Source: Morchella semilibera (taxonomy: Eukaryota; Ascomycota; Pezizomycetes; Pezizales; Morchellaceae). Taken from it: 64,000 nt of DNA. Shown one piece after another: positions 46,092 through 59,507 of this stretch. A model generated the notes under the pieces. That model searched no databases, was not told the DNA's origin, and saw nothing but the letters and a program-made list of their open reading frames with translations. The translations under genes and the position numbers were made by a program. Every line of letters starts with the position of its first letter. The first letter of the stretch is position 1. Where the stretch lies: the NCBI GenBank assembly GCA_009192285.1, contig WBVU01000011.1, positions 1 to 64,000 of the forward strand, written 5' to 3'.

Positions 46092-47404
46092 ATGGAGTCG
46101 TCCACTCAGGTCAGATCATCTTCATCAACCCCCGCAGTAGCTGAGGATACCTCAAAACCCCAGCAGACCACATATGGTTCGACCCTCCCTACCTCTTCAC
46201 AGACAAAGCCCCTCTCCTCCTCCTCCTCCTCCTCTTCCTCCTTGCCCATCTCCAGCTCCTTCAGCACCTCCCATGTCGGCCTCCTGATGCTCGTGGGGTC
46301 TCAGGTGCTCTGCTCAGTGCAGGCGACAATAACCCGCTACCTAGCCATATCGCTCCCCGCTGGACGGCACTACCACGCCTTCGAGGTTCTCTTTGCCCGC
46401 ATGAGCATAACGCTTCTGGGATGTCTGGTCTGGATGTGGTGGAATCAGGTCCCCCATGCCCCGTTCGGGAGGAGGGACCTCTGGCCGCTACTTGTTGCGC
46501 GGGGGTGTGGTGGACTTGTCGGTGTATATGGGCTGTACAGTGCGTCCCTCCCTTCACTCCTAATCCCCCCCTAATGGCAGTATATATACATGCATGTAGA
46601 CATACTGAAAGATATATCTGCGTGTAAAAAGGTAGCCTCCAGTACCTCCCCATGCCAGACGCGGTGGTATTGACCTTTCTCGCCCCCTTCGTTGTCGGTT
46701 ACGCCTGCTCAAAGATCCCCTTCCTACACGAACCCTTCACGCTCCGTGAGAAGCTCGGTGGCCTCGTCTCCCTCGCCGGAGTGACCCTCATAGCTCGTCC
46801 GTCGTTCCTGTTTGCCACTCCCCATGACCACATGGAGCCCTCTGCTGCTGCAATCCTGCCGCCCGAGATCACGCCCGCGCAGCGCCTATATGCTGTCACT
46901 GTGGGGCTTGTGGGCGTGCTGGGGGCTGCAACGGCGTATACCACCATCCGCTGGATCGGGGCCCGCGCTCACCCGCTCATCAGCGTGGCGTACTTTAGCG
47001 GGCTGGTCACGGTAGTGTCCGTGGGTGTTTTGGTGTGTGTGCCCAGCACTGGTGGCTTCGTGGTGCCGCAAGGGAGACTGGAGTGGGTACTGTTGGGGAG
47101 TATCGGAGTGAGTGGGTTTGCGATGCAGTACCTTCTTACGAGGGGATGGCAGTTGGTGAAGGGGGCGAGGGCGGGCATGATTGTGTATACCCAGATGGTA
47201 TTCGCGGTGGTGGGGGAATGGCTAGTATGGGGCGGAGTGCCGGACTGGCAGAGTCTTGTAGGGGGTGGGATGGTGGTGGGGAGTGCTGTGGTAGTGGCGG
47301 TGTGGAAGGAGAAGGGAGCGGAGAAGAAGAAAGCTGAGGTCCCGATTGTGGTAGATGAAGAGGCGGGGTTGTTGAGGGAGGAGGAGGAGGAGGAGGAGGA
47401 ATAG
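46092..47404 (+). CDS. EamA-type (drug/metabolite transporter superfamily) membrane protein
   Basis: Two exons, 46092-46539 and 46632-47404, with a 92-bp GTGCGT...AAAAAG intron, give 406 residues. The first 55 residues are Ser/Thr-rich and cytosolic-looking with a serine run. About ten hydrophobic segments follow, beginning VGLLMLVGSQVLCSVQATIT. The first EamA repeat shows FEVLFARMSITLLGCL and, across the splice, GLYSSLQYLPMPDAVVLTFL, the usual motif at the end of helix 3. The second repeat runs from AVTVGLVGVLGAATAYTTIR to VGGGMVVGSAVVVAVW. The C-terminus is charged and ends in a run of glutamates, encoded by a GAG/GAA repeat. This arrangement matches fungal SLC35G-like/DMT transporters, whose substrates are mostly unknown. 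The splice is supported by the family motif that it restores. Confidence 0.87.
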
Positions 47405-47457
47405 TAGAAATAATAAGAGGGGGGGTGAATGAGGTATGAACGAAAGATAAGTATTGG

Positions 47458-47552
47458 ATATATATATATTATATATATATATATATATATGTGAAGAATT
47501 CCTAAATGTCTAGAGCTAGAGAGAGAGAGGAAGAGAGAGAGAGAGAGAGAGA
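47458..47552. repeat. TA and GA microsatellites
   Basis: A TA run broken by one TT is followed within 30 bases by a GA run with a single GGAA interruption, just downstream of the transporter gene. Confidence 0.85.
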
Positions 47553-49890
47553 CAGATCAGGACGGGGTAGATATATAATACTAGGTAGACATTCATAGCA
47601 TATCAATATAAAACTCATAGAAAAGACCAATGATTGATATCCACACATGATCGAAAAACGAGTGCATTTTTAAACCTCTCCCCAATACGAACAATCCATC
47701 ACTTTCTCGAACTTCAACGTCCCTCCTCTCCCACCCGGGTACCATCACAGCGGTTAATCCACCACAGCCATTCGCCCACCCACCACTCTCCTCGTGCTAT
47801 TTCCAAAAATCCCGCAGTACCGCTGAAACGGTTTCACGGTTGGGGGGCCGGGGGGGGGGAAGAGGTTCGCCATGTCGATATGCAGCTCTGCACTTTTCAA
47901 TAGTACTGCAGCTACTAGCAGCTAGCACCCGGCGCGCAGCCACCCATCCCCCTGGCACCGGCGCACCGGCTCCTACTTACCGGGCGCACCGCAACCGCGA
48001 TGCGACAACGTGCTGGTACCGATCAAGAATAAATATCTAGTTTCAAATCTATGTACCTACATGGCACTAGAGCTGTCTGTCTATCAAATAATGACGTCGT
48101 GACCTACTGGGTCTATTGGTGATGAACCTCTGGTCGGGCGGGAAGTGGGATTATATTATAATAATACTGGACATTATATCAATATCTCTTCTTTCCTCTC
48201 CTCCCCTCCCCCCTTGTCGGGAAGATCGAACGTGTTCTTGTGGGTCATATACTTTGAATACCTACATTGCGCACCCCCCCCGAGGTTTCGAAACAGCTGT
48301 CATTCTTCGACTTCCCCTTTTTTTCTTTTTTTTCCTCTTTTCTTTTGCATCCGGGGTAATAGATATGTGGACCTGCAGAGGCCAGGGTGTATTAGTGGTT
48401 TATATGCCTGATCTGCGGGATAGATCTACACAGCCACGATCCACCTTGGGTAATTCTGCAGGTCTCTCCAATAGAGCATTAATACTCTACAGCTATGCAT
48501 GCAGGTGGTGCGCAGAATAGTGTGGGGGCCAAACGTTGAACTGGGCCCGTTAAGTTACCTGGGATTGGGGAATTATTTAATCCCGGTCCCCTTCTCTCTC
48601 ACTTTCTGCCCAGTGACGCAGTCGATCAGAGAGATGTGAGTTTTGATTTGCTGCTGGTGCAGGGTCAATCGGATCTTTTACATGAGAGGACGGAAAGGAC
48701 GGAGCAGTGCAAAGTCATGCGAGTGAGAGGATATGACCAATGGAAATAGCCCGGGGTGTATTGGGCTGTACTTGCTGCTGGGTCGTAGTGCACTGGTGCA
48801 GGTTAGTTTAATTAATTAATCTAATCTAGGCCTTCTTGTGTAGTCTAATATAATATGAAATATCGATAGAAAGATCCAGGTTTTAATTGGGTAAACATTA
48901 TGGTGAAAGTCCGTTTTAATGCCTTCTGTTGTTGTACATGTACAGTTATTTGCTGCTAATCCATTGATTGCAATATACAACTCGAATTCGAAGGTTATAT
49001 ATATAATTATATAATTATGTATATATAAAAGAAATTTGATGCTCCCTACCCGTTCAAGAGACCAGCTGCTATGTATATATATACATATATATGCTTATAT
49101 ATATCAGCTAATAAACCTGCCAGAGTGCACTTTTCCCACATTTTTGGTACCGGGTTAATCATTATAATGTCTTAAACAAAACCTATATATATCACATACT
49201 TGGCACAGGATTATAATTAGTAACATGCATCCCGCCCATCTTTCTATCATAGAATATCAACCTTATAATATTCCCCTCTTCCACGGTTTGTCGTGTTCCA
49301 GCTCCAATTCTACACTGACTCTGCCATCTAGCACCTAGCTAGCTATAGCTAATTTCGCTGTTGGTATATATATCAACACATCAACTCAACCTTTGGGCTT
49401 TCCCGGGATCAGCTTTCTCAAAGTCACTGGAGCATTACCCCTGATCTAATATCTAGTTGTGGCAGCCTAATATAATGACTGATCAGCCCGAATAAATTCC
49501 AGAGATTCCTGATTGACAACTTAGGCATGGAACGCCTTTCACTGGTACCCTCTTGGGTGATTCAGATCCTCGACAAGACTTTGTAGCTCAGCGAGTGAAC
49601 GTTTTGACTCTCGGCGGGCACTGACTAGATGGTCAGAAACCTGTCGAACGCGATGGTTCCCACCTGTCCTTGTATATATAGTAGGACCTGTCGAGGAGGT
49701 ATTCATTCTCAGAACATGGTACCTATTCCCATACACTCGCTATCTTTTATTTTTCCGCTCAGTCACTAGCTATTGTCCCCCTCCAGCAGCTCTTCTGTCT
49801 ATTTCCCCCTTCTGAGCAACCCCCACTTCTTTAGCTTTGGCTTTATCTTTGCAATTGCCTACATTCATTCCTCCATGATCCAATCGCACA

Positions 49891-50292
49891 CTCTACCAGC
49901 GCAAAAAATGCATCACTTGATACATTTCCCATACTAGAATGGTGCACAAATGCATCAGCTGATGCATAAACATGTTGAGGCCTCTGTAATGTCGTCTATT
50001 GATGACTTTATTGATTACTTTATTGATTACTGTTACTAAGAACTTTGTTTATTGGCTATAGTTCTTAGTTCTAGTATATCAATCTAGTAGCTTAGCAGTG
50101 GGTGTGCGGCTTGAAAAAATATAATAGCACCAGGTTCAAACCCGACGGCGACTTTTTTATTTTTATTGATACATTACATTTAATACTCTTGGGCGAAATG
50201 AGACTGTGATGCATTATGGATGCAATAGCCACCCGTTTATGGCATGATACATTATCGATACATTATGCGATGCATTTCTTGGGATGGTAGAG
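49891..50292. mobile_element. 402-bp MITE-like element containing pol III promoter motifs
   Basis: The left end CTCTACCAGCGCAAAAAATG and the inverted right end CTCTACCATCCCAAGAAATG agree at 20 of the first 24 positions (through GCATC). ACA directly flanks both sides and may be a 3-bp target duplication. GATGCAT and GATACATT words recur inside both arms. The interior carries the A-box/B-box-like unit at 50081-50158. A tRNA-derived SINE would have no inverted ends and a MITE would have no pol III boxes, so this combination is odd. Confidence 0.6.
50081..50158 (+). ncRNA. Possible tRNA-derived pol III unit
   Basis: TAGCTTAGCAGTGG (50088-50101) fits the A-box consensus TRGCNNAGNNGG. GGTTCAAACCC (50133-50143) fits the B-box GGTTCRANYCC. 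The 45-base spacing is normal for tRNA genes, and a T6 terminator follows at 50153-50158. The T-stem and acceptor stem pair poorly, so this is not an intact tRNA. A tRNA pseudogene or SINE head is more likely, and no anticodon can be named. Confidence 0.4.
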
Positions 50293-53200
50293 ACATAGGA
50301 GCTAGCCAGCTCTCTCCCTCCTCCTCAAATGTGCACAAGACCAAAGACACATAACCCCCAACAACCTGGTATCACTCACCCAGGTCCACGCCACCCGGGA
50401 AGGGGATGGGGGCGGTTGCCAATAAATAACTAAATAAACAATCATCACATGTCCAACCCTAACCCTTACTCACCAAAGTCCTCCCTCGACGCCAAAGAGC
50501 ACCTGTGCTCTTTCCACTCAACACGTACGCCGTACTTTTCCCTAATAGTTCAGCTAAAACGCCTACTAGGACTCACGGCCCTTCGTTGCTAGGACCAAAT
50601 TTGCTGGTTGTGTCCAAACCTATCCCGATCTCCACTCGAGTGATATCTGGTGACCCTAACAGGAGTTCCCCTAGTATTGAGCTGCCATTGGTCGAGTTGG
50701 CGCAGAACAGTTGCCCATCCTCGAGGGGAAGTCATGGTTGACCTTTACCACCTCTTTACCCCTTGACACTGATAGGCTCCATCCACATTGGCAGTTCTAG
50801 AGGGGCATAGAGGCCCTCACCCGCTCCAGACCCGCTGCGGGTATGAATAGTGCCGTGATGAAAGGACACCTCAAATATCAAAGGTTGATAGGTCAAGATA
50901 TAAGCTTAGTACACATTTAAGTATTTTTATTGAAGTGCAGGCACGCTCCCCCGTCGTGCATATATATATTATTTCCCAATAGTCTTTCTAAACGTTTATT
51001 TGGTGGATTTTAAGTCTTCTCCGTGATTAGAGATACATTTCATTCTCAGTTTCTGAAGCCTCCTTGCATCACCAACTCGGTAGCCGTAGTAGTATTTGAC
51101 TATAGAGGGGGAAAACGAAGAGAAAATATAGTGTTGCAAAACGCCGAAATAAAAACAGGGGCCGCCGCCGTTGCATATAAAGACGTACATGAACATAGAC
51201 TTGTCACGACTTTAACTAACTTGGATTATAGCGGAGACCTGATCAAGGTTATTTTAGAATTTGTTGCATCCTTTTCCCTTTTCTTGTGCACCTTACAGTT
51301 AAGGCCGGAAGGAGTGCATTGCATTATGATAATTATATATATATAGCCTACGGGTTACATACAATTAATTAATTAGTAACAACAAAGTCAAGGAACAACA
51401 GCAGTAGCAGCAGCAGTTCTAAGAGGACACCCCCCCACTCACCCAGCCCTCAGCCCCTAAGTTAATAGTACACAAGAGATATTTCGTAAATAAACAGTAA
51501 GCACCAATGGACTTTACAAGCAACTAATCAATCCCGCTTAAACCCATGCTACCGTAGGTAAAAACCTGGGCTAGCTTCATGAATAAAGAAATCAACAACC
51601 AAACGCCTATGTTGATCAGACAGGTCCGAGTGATATTTCATGACTAAACTCTTGACTAGCCTGTATATGTGGTATTTCTCCTCTCCCTTCCTTCATGCCA
51701 CCTATAATTACAACTTAGATCTGGAATATGTATACCTGCAGTCCCTCTTGAGTCTCTGTACCATAGCTAATGGCGGATGTGCATGATGGGAGAACGATAC
51801 CGTTATCATTGACAGTGTATAAATTAATTGTTTGATACTCCAAAGAGGTATTACAGTGCACTCGGTTGGTGATCGTGTATCTACTAGGTAGGAGCACCTT
51901 CCACCGGCTGATCATGATCAGACCATGTAGTATTATATAAACATCAAGCGTAGTGTGGGAGACCAAATCCCTCTCGTGGTCGCAATGGCGAGCAACCGTC
52001 ATATAACCTACTTTGAGATGATAATATGCGCCAAATGTAGGCCACAGCTATCCCATAGATTGATTCCGGTAACGTCATTTATCCCCTTGCAATGTCTTGA
52101 ACATATCGGGCAATTTATTTGTGCAGCACTTATACAGTCTATTATGGAGAAATACTACCGTTTCTTCATGGCCTTTACAAACACAAAAAGGAAGTATCAC
52201 CTACATGAGGAGGACCTACTTGTGACTGGGACTATAGACAGTGTACTTTCGTGACAAGGTTTGACTTGAAGTCGGCCTGGGATTCTTTGGTCCCACTAGC
52301 TCTGCTGGAGCTAATAACCATCCGCCAGAGGGGCGGACATTTCCTCCCTTAACCTCCCCTCCTCTCATCACCTATACCTTTGTTGAAATTATGCCGTGGC
52401 CATGGTTTTATACGAAATTTAATTTCTTCCAATCCTATCCTCCTGAATTAGGTGATATTATACAAAACAAATTGTGCCGACTACATTCGCCCCATAGAGG
52501 GGCAAAGTACGTACTAGGCCGACCTAGAATATATCTGTCTCGAGTCAATTCTCATAAGCCTGGGGGAAAAATCTGCAGCAATCCTGTGGGTCGATAGTTG
52601 CCAGTTCTCTATATCCAGGATATCCTTAACAACTCCAGATCCTCCAAACAAGGTCCATGTCAATGATCGAATCCACGAGTCTGGCCTAGCTAGTTCATGA
52701 CGTAGTCTGACATTAAACCTGAGAAATAAACACCCCTCTTGTTGTTGCTTTCTACCATCATGTCTTGAAATCCTACCCTTGGGACCTAGTACATTATTTT
52801 ATTGTATCGGGTGTGAGGATATGGTTGCTATAGTTGTAGGCGTAGAATTGTCAGATTCGGGTATCAAGTATCGTTTGCCCTCCCAACACAACCCCAGTCA
52901 GATCAACATAGCATGCAACATTAAACCCGTTCCCATGTTTTCCCCGCTCATCCCCCCATACCATCACCAAGTATCCGAATCTTTGAAACGGTACAATATC
53001 CATATCCCGTACATGTTTGATCGTGATGCGATGCGGTGATGAATAGGGTGCATATGTGGAAGAAGCCAGCACAAACTCCCAGTAACCAGTCTTGCTGGCC
53101 TTATCAACGGGTAGTTGCAGAAATTCCGTGGTGTCTGTATCGGTTCCTATTCTCGACGCTTTTTGCTGCTCGGTATCTACTGAAGAAGAGGAGGAGTAGG

Positions 53201-56200
53201 TGGATAAGAGGCCCAATATATACTTTTTTTGCGGCCATGAACAACGAGGCAAATTTCCCTCAATTCATCCTTGACTGACTCTCCCAGGTGTGTGGTCCAT
53301 TGAAAAGTTGCGGTATTTCTTTTACTGATTCCTGAGTGTAAGGTTGCTCCGAATGCTAAATCGAATCGATACCTTAAAACGGATAAAAAGGTCTAGATCG
53401 AGAACCCCCCCTTTCACAAGGCGAATCTAATTCAGGCACCATTTTGATCACAAGATCTCAAGTATTTTAGAATCATCCGAGCGTAAACCCGCAATAATCA
53501 TTGGCTAAATGGAATATTGATAGACGACCGCGAAGATCTCGTTGAATGGTGGCGGTTGCCGACTGGTTACCTCAATTCTTATTCGGAATATACGTTGATG
53601 TACCTCTCACGGGGGGGAGGATCCCTGCGGTGTGGAGAAACATGTCTTGTGAGATCCCTATCTACTTCTTTTCAGTACTCCATTCACTCATCTTTCTCTC
53701 TATAGTTAAAGGAAATTTTTTAAACTATACTGACAAGACTATAAGGAAAATACCAATGCACCCGACTACTACGACCTAATAAACTCCTGAACAATTTCAG
53801 TCTGGCAATGCTCACGACAAAAATATACATGACGGAACGCCTCGAGGAAAGCCGCAACCAGCTGCCAAGCCAAGAGATAGGTATCTCTCGGCTATATAGA
53901 CAGATCAGTTCCTATCCAAGTACCTAGCTGTTGGTATTAAAGCAGCAGATTTTAAATATGGCGTAATCAAACATAGCTGAATGGCTCAGATCCCAGAATC
54001 TTATTGACTGAGCCTACCCACTGTTCCCCTTGCATGCGGAGTATTATCCTATGGCTACATGTAGTTCATTAAATGAGCCTAATACTGAGCTGTGCCCGGT
54101 GTTTGACTTTCAGCAATGTTGGCCCACATATATTCACATTCACCAAGCAGTTGAGGGCTTTAATTTCAACGATGATGGCAGTGAGAGAATATACCATGAT
54201 CAGCAATGTTCTAGAATTTACTTGATTTTGGGGACAATTTAGGAAACCTTGAGAAAACAAGAGAAAGGTGTTTGGAGCGCATACATCTCCGCATATAGGC
54301 TCTGTTGGTTTATAGAAATCAGTTTTTTCCTGGAGTTTCCTAATGAAGTTTATACAGAAAAATTTTCTTGTTATGAGTTGGATTCAAGGTACTGAGAACA
54401 CTTTCCTTTTTCTTTTTTTTTTTTACTCCGTCATTGTTCAAGGCGCTTATCTGACACAATGTGTAATATTCTACGTGCAGTCTCGGATTATCATGCAGGG
54501 GGGACCCCGTGTTTCATGTGGGTGTCAGGACACAATTGAATTGTGTTGGCAGATGCGGGGGCATTGTTGATTGTTGTCAACTACTTTTCCCCCTGCGTCT
54601 AGTCCAGTCCGAATGGATATGCACGCACCGCCTTAGAAACTACCCCGTGTTAGCTATGTCATTAATTCTCCGATTACAAGGCACATCCCCCCCAGGAACC
54701 TTTTTGTTCCGATTGGTAGATTACCGTAATATCAGATTTCTCGAACATGTCAATCTATCCCTCAGGCAACAAACCTTGTAATTTCATCCCGGAACCACAA
54801 TCAACGTCTTTTAGATGGGCAGATTGTTATCCAGAGACGTGGTAGGTGCTGAGCATGGTTCGCATTTGTTGCCTGAGTTCTATAAGCATCGATTCCAACT
54901 TAATTCTTTGAAGTGATCACTTTCTCTTTGTGATACTTCGTCTAGAACAACTAACATAGGTAAAGATATAGCTAGATGTGGCGACCTGCGCGTTAGAAAC
55001 TGTAATTATCATGTATTTTAGCAAATCAAAGGCACCGATCTACTCCAACGATAGGTTGATAGCTACGAAACTCTCATGGGGCTTGCCACTGTCAACTTCT
55101 TGAGATCATTTTTGTGAAGGGTTTGAGATTATATGTGTTATGATCAGGGAATAATCTCAATTCATTTAAATTCAAGTCCGCCGGCACGTATGAGACTGTT
55201 TGAATGATACGGACGCTTTTTCGCCCTAGGAAGGATAGCTATATACTTATATTTTTCAATTCATTCACCCTTCTATAAAACTGTCCCGAGAATCTCAACA
55301 ATAGCGAAAACGAACCCCTTCAGCGAAACGTCCCTCGTTTTATATCTTGCTTTGTGGAGAATGGCACAACTAACAACTAATTAGTGCCATATATATACAC
55401 ACACATATACTTATGCGTAGAACAACTACGACCTCGACTCGTGGAATCGATCTAGGAAATCGAAACACGGGTTTACGCTCTAGAAGTTTGGGATTGCGGA
55501 TGTGCCAGGCTGGTCTACTCACTTCTCAACACTTTTTTTTTTCATCTCCCTTAGCCATCATATATCCTAGGCCTTTTCTTGTTGGTTGTATTGCACTGTT
55601 TTTGTTGTTGTGATTTCATTCTCATCGTTTCTTTGAATTCAATCCACCCTTTCTTAAAGTATCAAACTGTTATATTCCCAACATATGCGCAAAATTTTCT
55701 CAGTTAATCATCCCTACTACCTGAGCACTTCCCGCACATCTTTTTTTGTGCATTATCTCAGTCATCCGTTGTTATTCTTTCTTTCTTTCTTTTTGTTTTT
55801 TTTCCTTTCTCCGTTTGCAATTTTGCGCTATACGTTTCCTCTGCTCTTTCGTCAGAATATATTATGTTGGTTCTATATCTCTCTCTCGCTCCTTAAACAA
55901 TGTGTCCGCATATACCTCCACCGATTTTATTTGCCATATGATTTTGTTGTCAGCCTTATTATATACCGCCTTGACAAAGGCTCTGTTTCGTCCATTGATC
56001 GATCATAGGCCAAACCTTTGACACTGATCAGCCCACATCAAATTTTCTTAACCATATTGAGCATCTACCATACAGGCTTCGTTTCGTGTCGAATAATTCC
56101 GACAAACCTGTCACTCATGTTTCCATCATCGTTCTAAGGCAGCAATACCCCGCGCTCGGTTCTCAACAACCTGCGGAAAGAAGTCACCAAACACCTGGGT

Positions 56201-56832
56201 CCGGTCACTATTAGATGCATAAATTTCAGATGCAATTGCTACCTAAACGGAAATCGGTCGGAGTATTTTTTATGCCTTGTCTAACACCAGTGCGGCTGAA
56301 ATCCCCTCTCCGAAACGTGCACTCCTATGTGCATTCTGCGGTAGATCTGTACCAATTGCAATGGCGTTCGTTTCCTGCAGTTCCCCGCTCTGCACGTCAA
56401 CTTGAATTCGAATTAGACCGAAAAACGTCAGAAATACAGAATCGTAGCCATCGGGAATACACTTCGCACCAATATTTAACTATGTAGATGAGACGTACTT
56501 TCCTGCAGCAAGGCTGCAACATGCAGAGCTTCCATGAATATTGGGACACCATTCATTCGGTAACAACAGGCGCAGGAACAATTTATGACATGCACACGAT
56601 GAGGTTGGGAATTAAAAAAATAAAATAAAAAGCAATTCTTAGTGCTAGAATTCATTCAATCGGTGGTACGTCCCAATCATTAAAATAGAACAAAGAAAAG
56701 AAAAAAAAACTTGTACTGTTCACGATATGAAAGGAAAAAAAAAAAATAAGCTAATAACTAGACGGGGGAATATTATTATGTCATCGTCAAGGGTGTTTTT
56801 TTCTTTCTTTTGTTTCTCGTGCTCCAAATACC

Positions 56833-56847
56833 GGGGGGGGGGGGGGG
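56833..56847. repeat. Poly-G tract, 15 bases
   Basis: Uninterrupted run of 15 G. Confidence 0.9.
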
Positions 56848-57099
56848 TAGTGAACCAGGAAATTTAATCCTCGCAGAGATAGTTGGTGCACGAAGCGCTA
56901 TTGGTTGTGCCAATGAGCGTATTGCATATTGAGGTGCACACTTCGGCAATAGATAACTGGGATTGACAACTGCCACGGAGCGCCCTGCTTTTTTATTGAC
57001 TGTTACGACAATCCACCCGTACGTATGCGTCCTCTCTTCCCTGGCATCGATCCGGCAAGTTTTCCGCCCGCTTCCAATTATTTTGGTTGATTGGGATTA

Positions 57100-58331
57100 T
57101 TACGTCCTGCGGGATCTCCTGCCTTTCGGGAACTTCATTTCATGCTTCAACTTGAGATGCTGTCGTAGATTGTCCTTGCGGCTAAATCCGTTATCTGGAT
57201 CACCACGATTGCATCCGGGTATTGGGCATAAATGTCCAGGAGATGGTTGATGAACAGACTCCTTATGACGATCCATTTCGGCACGTCGCTTGAAATGCAA
57301 ATTACATCCCCGTACTTGACACTTATGTCGGCGGCTAGGGGTATGCAAGCCTGTACGTCTGGCCTCCGCACTGAAAGTTTTTTAGTTAGCCTCTAAATTT
57401 TATTGAATGAAGTACTACATGAGAAATATGTACCTTTTATTTTTTTGGTCGATCGGTGATTCCAAAGTTGGAACATCTTTCTCCTCGGTATTGTAATTTT
57501 CTTGCTTATTATTGGAGACTTTGCCAGACGTATCACTGTGAACGGGGTTTGATTGTCAGCAAAGAAATAGAGAGAAAAAAGAAAGAAAATAAAAAAAGAA
57601 AAATAATAATTACCAGATCGCGGTACTAGGCCTAGGGATATTAATATGATCTAGATCCAACGGGCCATGGGGTTGATATCCAAGATTTGTGATATTATCT
57701 TCCACTGTTCTTGGGGACTGAAAGAAATGGCTGTTGCTCTGCATAGTACCACTCCCAGCCTGTAATTCTCCATAGGGCGCACGAGTGTACGTCTGGGAAG
57801 GAGTATCCATATTCCGACTGAACTCATCTTCACTGCTGTGTTACACGTGACTTGGGTAAGCTAACCAATCAAAAAATTTAAAAGTGCACTTTAGTCACAA
57901 AAGAAGGGTTCTCTAGAAGCTTACTATGTCATCCAAGGGGACAGGGGTAGCTGCATCTCAGGACTAGAGGTAATTGGCAAAAACCTTCGCATTTCAGGAG
58001 ATGAGTGATCTTCGCAATTCTCTTTGTCCAAACACAATCCTGATATATCACAGCCTGCATCTTCATAGGAATATGGCTTGAGCTGGTCCATTGTAGGCGA
58101 TTGATAATCCGTAGATGGACTGTAACGAGGATGATGACTCCGGTAACTATAGCTATAGCAACCATCGCAGTGGGGGCTGTAAGGCGAAGGAGATTGAGGG
58201 CCAGCTCCATCGCACCCCATATCACCTAGTCTTTCGGTTCTAGCGCGCAAGTGGAGTGATTCCGGATCCATGGGTGGATATGAATTGGCTTGATCCACAA
58301 GATAGTTGTAGTTGAAGTTTTCGAACTCCAT
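57100..58331 (-). CDS. C2H2 zinc-finger protein, putative transcription factor
   Basis: Four exons (58331-57925, 57835-57614, 57535-57434, 57370-57100; introns 89, 78 and 63 bp, all GT-AG and phase-consistent) give 333 residues. The N-terminal two thirds are Pro/Ser/Tyr-rich and disordered-looking (for example SYSYRSHHPRYSPSTDYQSP), fit for transactivation. The last 80 residues hold two C2H2 fingers. The first is CQVRGCNLHFKRRAEMDRHK ending in H, with C-x4-C and H-x4-H spacing. The second is CPIPGCNRGDPDNGFSRKDN followed by LRQHLKLKH, with a long loop between the Cys and His pairs. A basic tail (KFPKGRRSRRT) follows. This layout is common among fungal regulators of unknown target. A 16-base poly-G tract lies 31 bases before the ATG. 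The exon chain is supported by phases alone. Confidence 0.8.
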
Positions 58332-58361
58332 CTTATTTAGTAACTGTAGCTGGCTTGGGGA

Positions 58362-58377
58362 GGGGGGGGGGGGGGGG
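58362..58377. repeat. Poly-G tract, 16 bases, in the zinc-finger gene leader or promoter
   Basis: Sixteen G, preceded by GGGGA, immediately upstream of the ATG at 58331 (minus-strand gene). Confidence 0.9.
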
Positions 58378-59107
58378 AATTCGAGTTGAGTTCTGATGGA
58401 TAATGAATATCGATGGGTGATCGGTGGGTGATATATAATAATATGAGTGATGTGAATATAGTAGTTGATCTTAAGAGTCTAGATCGATATATAAGTATTT
58501 GAGGAGCTTCAAAGCTTTGCCGACTACATGTAGTATATATATGCTAGGCTGAGTATACATATGTTTAAGTATGTTAATCATATAATAAGCTGGTGTGTGT
58601 GCCCGTATGGCCGTAGGGTGCCACGATTCATACGGGTCACGTCTCGCGTCCCATCCCAAATTGCGTCGCGGGCTTTCTCGCTGTGTGCTGCTGTCTGATG
58701 TCTTCGCAGGGAATATCAGCCACTGCTAAAGACCATCTGCAACCTCATCGTTTTTTTGTTTTTTTTTGTTTTTTTCTTCCCTTCTTTTCTTTCTTTTTTC
58801 CTTTCTAACATTCTTTCGCCTCAGAATTAACAATCGAGTACGTCCATATTTCCGCATTGTGCAATATCTAGAAGCTCTTGGTTTCCGGATATTTCCTTCC
58901 CATGCACAACCAAACTACATACTCCCCCGCATAGATCGATGGTGTACCAAGCTAGATCTTGGGTTCCTACATCATACGAGAGTTCGAGTAATGCAGGTAC
59001 AAAAATTTTCTCTCATGCAAGATCACGTTGTAGATCCTTGTTGTGATGATGTTACTGCACCCAAGTTACGCCTTGAGGCTATGTCGGCCGGGCCTGTTTT
59101 AGCTATT

Positions 59108-59284
59108 GCCTGGTAGGCCGAGACATGCTCAGCTGTGCATACTATCCAAACCTGGTGCTTGACTTGCTATATAGGGTAATCCCAGTCCAGTTTGCAATAA
59201 GAAACTTCTGCAAACAGTATTTTTTCGTTTAAATTGCCAAGGCTGCAGAGCACCACACCCTGAGCATGTCTCAGCCTACCAGGC
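59108..59284. mobile_element. 177-bp MITE-like element
   Basis: The 24 bases from 59109 (CCTGGTAGGCCGAGACATGC onward) match the reverse complement of 59260-59283 at 23 of 24 positions. The interior is non-coding and no target duplication is obvious. Confidence 0.7.
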
Positions 59285-59496
59285 GATGAATAGGTCACAC
59301 ATGAAGGTCATCCAGGTCACAAGAAATACTAAGCCATTGATGCTTCATGTATGCATGGGAGACTAAGCCATTGTTCTGGTGTAGGAATATAAATCTTCTA
59401 AGAAAGAAAAACTCACTAATTAGCGATCGAGTTCCTCTATATTCTGAAACGTACAGGGCAGTTCTTTCACTTGAGACCAGCGATACATTCCCCCCA

Positions 59497-59507
59497 CCCC
59501 CCCCCCC
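59497..59507. repeat. Poly-C tract, 11 bases
   Basis: Uninterrupted run of 11 C, preceded by CCCCCCA. Confidence 0.85.

Larger units (their letters stand above)
47405..57099. other. Long gene-free stretch
   Basis: No supported gene. It has a long TA run (about 47458-47490), a GA run (47517-47552), many TATATA clusters (48990-49100), the inverted-repeat element with pol III motifs (49891-50292), poly-T runs near 54411 and 55795, and a 15-base poly-G (56833-56847). The longest candidate frames (52851-53252 minus, 51955-52254 plus) lack ATG starts or recognisable domains. Confidence 0.5.

Noticed and set aside
52851-53252. Minus-strand open frame of 133 codons
   Set aside because: Opens at TTG, no family resemblance and no supporting splice structure; might be a relic but cannot be supported.
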